This document shows, in pieces, positions 36,189-37,828 of a stretch of 37,828 nt of DNA. The DNA lies in NCBI GenBank assembly GCA_001872545.1, contig MNWN01000013.1:1-37828 (forward strand), written 5' to 3'. The notes beneath the pieces were generated by a model. That model made no database searches. It saw nothing but the letters and a program-made list of their open reading frames with translations, and was not told the DNA's origin. Source of the DNA: Parcubacteria group bacterium CG1_02_58_44. Lineage in GTDB: Bacteria; Patescibacteriota; Patescibacteriia; SG8-24. A program made the position numbers and the translations under genes. Positions within the stretch are counted from its first letter, which is position 1, and the number at the start of each line of letters is the position of its first letter.

Positions 36189-37267
36189 GAGCTAAGTGAC
36201 ATTTCGTGTTGGTTTTTTCAGCCTGAAATGGAGGTACCACGACACCAGCGCCAGACGCTGGTGTTTTGATATCCCACGATGCGAGCGCAGCAGCTCCTTG
36301 ATCCGGCTGTTGAGTCCGCCCTCCACGTGATTCGACGTCCTGGGAACCGAGGGGTCGTCGACGTAGCGGAACAGGTCCGGCGCGGCGTTCCTGAGCGGCG
36401 ACCTGACGGCCCGCAGCCTCCGGTGCGTGTGCCACCAGCCGCGCTCGCCGTACGTGCGCTCCTTCAGGAAGTCGCCGTACCCCAGTTCCCACTCGCGCAG
36501 CGACCGGAGCCAGGCGTCCCGCTGCCGCGGCATGCGGATTCAACAGCAGCGCTGAGACGAGCTGACGGAGCTCTCGGCCGGCGTCGGTCTTGGGGTTCCG
36601 CGTCAGCCAGGCCATGGCCTGCCGGTGCACGTGCACGACGCAGCGCTGCACCTTCGCGCGGGGAAAGACCTCCCGGACCGCCTTGAGGAGCCCCTTCTGG
36701 CCGTCGCCGACCACGCAGCAGGGGTTCGCCCCACGCCCCTCCTGAGGCTCAGGAAAAACTCCCTCCAGGCCCAGCAGCGTTCCCTGTCCGCGAAAGCCCA
36801 GCCGACGGGGCTCGACGTCGCGGGGTCGCCCGCCAGCAGCGCCACCGACTCCATCTTCACGACGGACACCCCGTCGACGACCAGCGTCCGCGAACGTACG
36901 CGGAAGGACGGCCGCGGCGGACTCGACCAGAACGGCTCGAACCACCGGATGACGGTGCGCCGGGTCACGCCGGCCGAAGATGCGGCCTCCGATGCCGTGG
37001 ACTTGCCGGTCAGCCAACGCTCGAACAGGCGCATCCTCTTCGCCTCGACGAGGTCATCCCTGGCACGGATGCCCGTCCCGGAGCATTCGCCGCATCGGTA
37101 TCGCCGGCTTCCCTTGGCGGTTTTGCCCCACCTGACCATGGCGTGCCCGCATTCGGGACACCTCTTTTTTTTGAAGATTAATCCCCATCGGGATTAATTG
37201 TTTGCCGTTTACTGCCGTATTTAGACAAAAAAAAGACATTTCACCAACACGAAATGTCACTTAGCTC
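36189..37267. mobile_element. Insertion sequence with perfect 25-bp terminal inverted repeats (GAGCTAAGTGACATTTCGTGTTGGT)
   Basis: 36189-36213 and 37243-37267 are exact reverse complements. Confidence 0.9.
36192..37167 (-). pseudogene. Mutator/IS256-IS1249-like transposase split over three reading frames
   Basis: CPECGHAMVRWGKTAKGSRRYRCGEC, VDGVSVVKMES, CVVGDGQKGLLKAVREVFPRAKVQRCVVHVHR, TSNHVEGGLNSRIKELLRSHRGIS in different frames. Confidence 0.8.
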
Positions 37268-37351
37268 GCCGAGACAGATTGCGGAGGCAGGAGGCTCGGA
37301 GCTTCTTCGCTCAACCAACCAAAAAATCGGCCTTGTAGCCGATCTCTTGGA

Positions 37352-37428
37352 TGGTGGGCGGCAGAGGAGTCGAACCTCTGACCTTCACAATGTCAATGTG
37401 ACGCTCTAACCAACTGAGCTAGCCGCCC
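37352..37428 (-). tRNA. tRNA-Val (GAC)
   Basis: GGGCGGC/GCCGCCC acceptor, TCACA-TTGACAT-TGTGA anticodon arm, CCA. Confidence 0.94.
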
Positions 37429-37656
37429 GATAATCGATGCGTTCTCGATGTTCGACGATTGCCAATATACAGACCGGCGACGGATTTGGCAAGTCCCGTC
37501 GGACTCGGATGTGGGGCGACTTCTGGCGGTTGTTTTGGGTCAGTTTCACCTTTTCCGTTTGGAATTGTTTTTTCTTCCGGTGAGCCATGTACAGTACACC
37601 TCCGGGGGTGACACTCGGGTACGCCAAGGGTTACGAAGGTGTACCGTGTCACCCGT

Positions 37657-37828
37657 ATGCCAGGATCAACATTGTCAGCCCCAAAGGAGATGCGTTTCCG
37701 CTGGTACCGTCAGGTGGAGACGGAGAGGAGAACCGTAGTCGAGACCTGCCGGATATTCGGCATCAGCCGCAAGACGTACCACAAGTGGTGCCGCCGGGAC
37801 CACGGCTGGGAGCCCGGGGTGCGACACC
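37657..37828 (+). CDS. Transposase N-terminus (IS3/IS481-like HTH), truncated by window end
   Basis: EMRFRWYRQVETERRTVVETCRIFGISRKTYHKWCRRD. Confidence 0.75.
   Translation, partial: MPGSTLSAPKEMRFRWYRQVETERRTVVETCRIFGISRKTYHKWCRRDHGWEPGVRH

Noticed and set aside
35860-37017. 385-aa minus-strand ORF
   Set aside because: Composite frame: only the middle matches a transposase, the rest crosses the IS end and intergenic DNA
1-37828. CRISPR array or rRNA genes
   Set aside because: No regularly spaced direct repeats and no rRNA-like sequence seen

Overview
The window looks like a chromosomal segment of a Patescibacteria/CPR-like bacterium; this is inferred from gene order and gene content, with no database search. 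Positions ~1.2-12.7 kb hold tuf followed by a full S10-spc ribosomal protein cluster: S10, L3, L4, L23, L2, S19, L22, S3, L16, L29, S17, L14, L24, L5, S14, S8, L6, L18, S5, L15. L30 is missing. The cluster is followed by secY, a presenilin/A22-like intramembrane aspartyl protease candidate, adk, map, ruvX, recO, asnS, a beta-propeller-like membrane protein, a GAD-less-looking aspS, a YbaK-domain protein with a histone-H1-like tail, scpA, scpB, a D-Ala-D-Ala carboxypeptidase, a COG2426-like membrane protein, parA, parB, an FG-GAP/L,D-transpeptidase fusion and a TrmB-like regulator. Four intact tRNAs are visible (fMet, Met/Ile-CAT, Leu-CAA, Val-GAC). From ~32.5 kb the window becomes an accessory region: an RNHCP protein, copies of a dispersed palindromic repeat, an Ala-rich protein, an IS1595-like element with an intact transposase, a second IS with a frame-broken mutator-like transposase, and the start of a third transposase. 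The most unusual observations are two adjacent CAT-anticodon tRNA genes that each carry a half-tRNA duplicate broken at the anticodon loop and separated by short palindromic inserts; the presenilin-like protease between secY and adk; a ~750 bp structured, apparently non-coding gap between S10 and L3; and a signal peptide that is only restored by a -1 shift on a T6 run in the L,D-transpeptidase gene.
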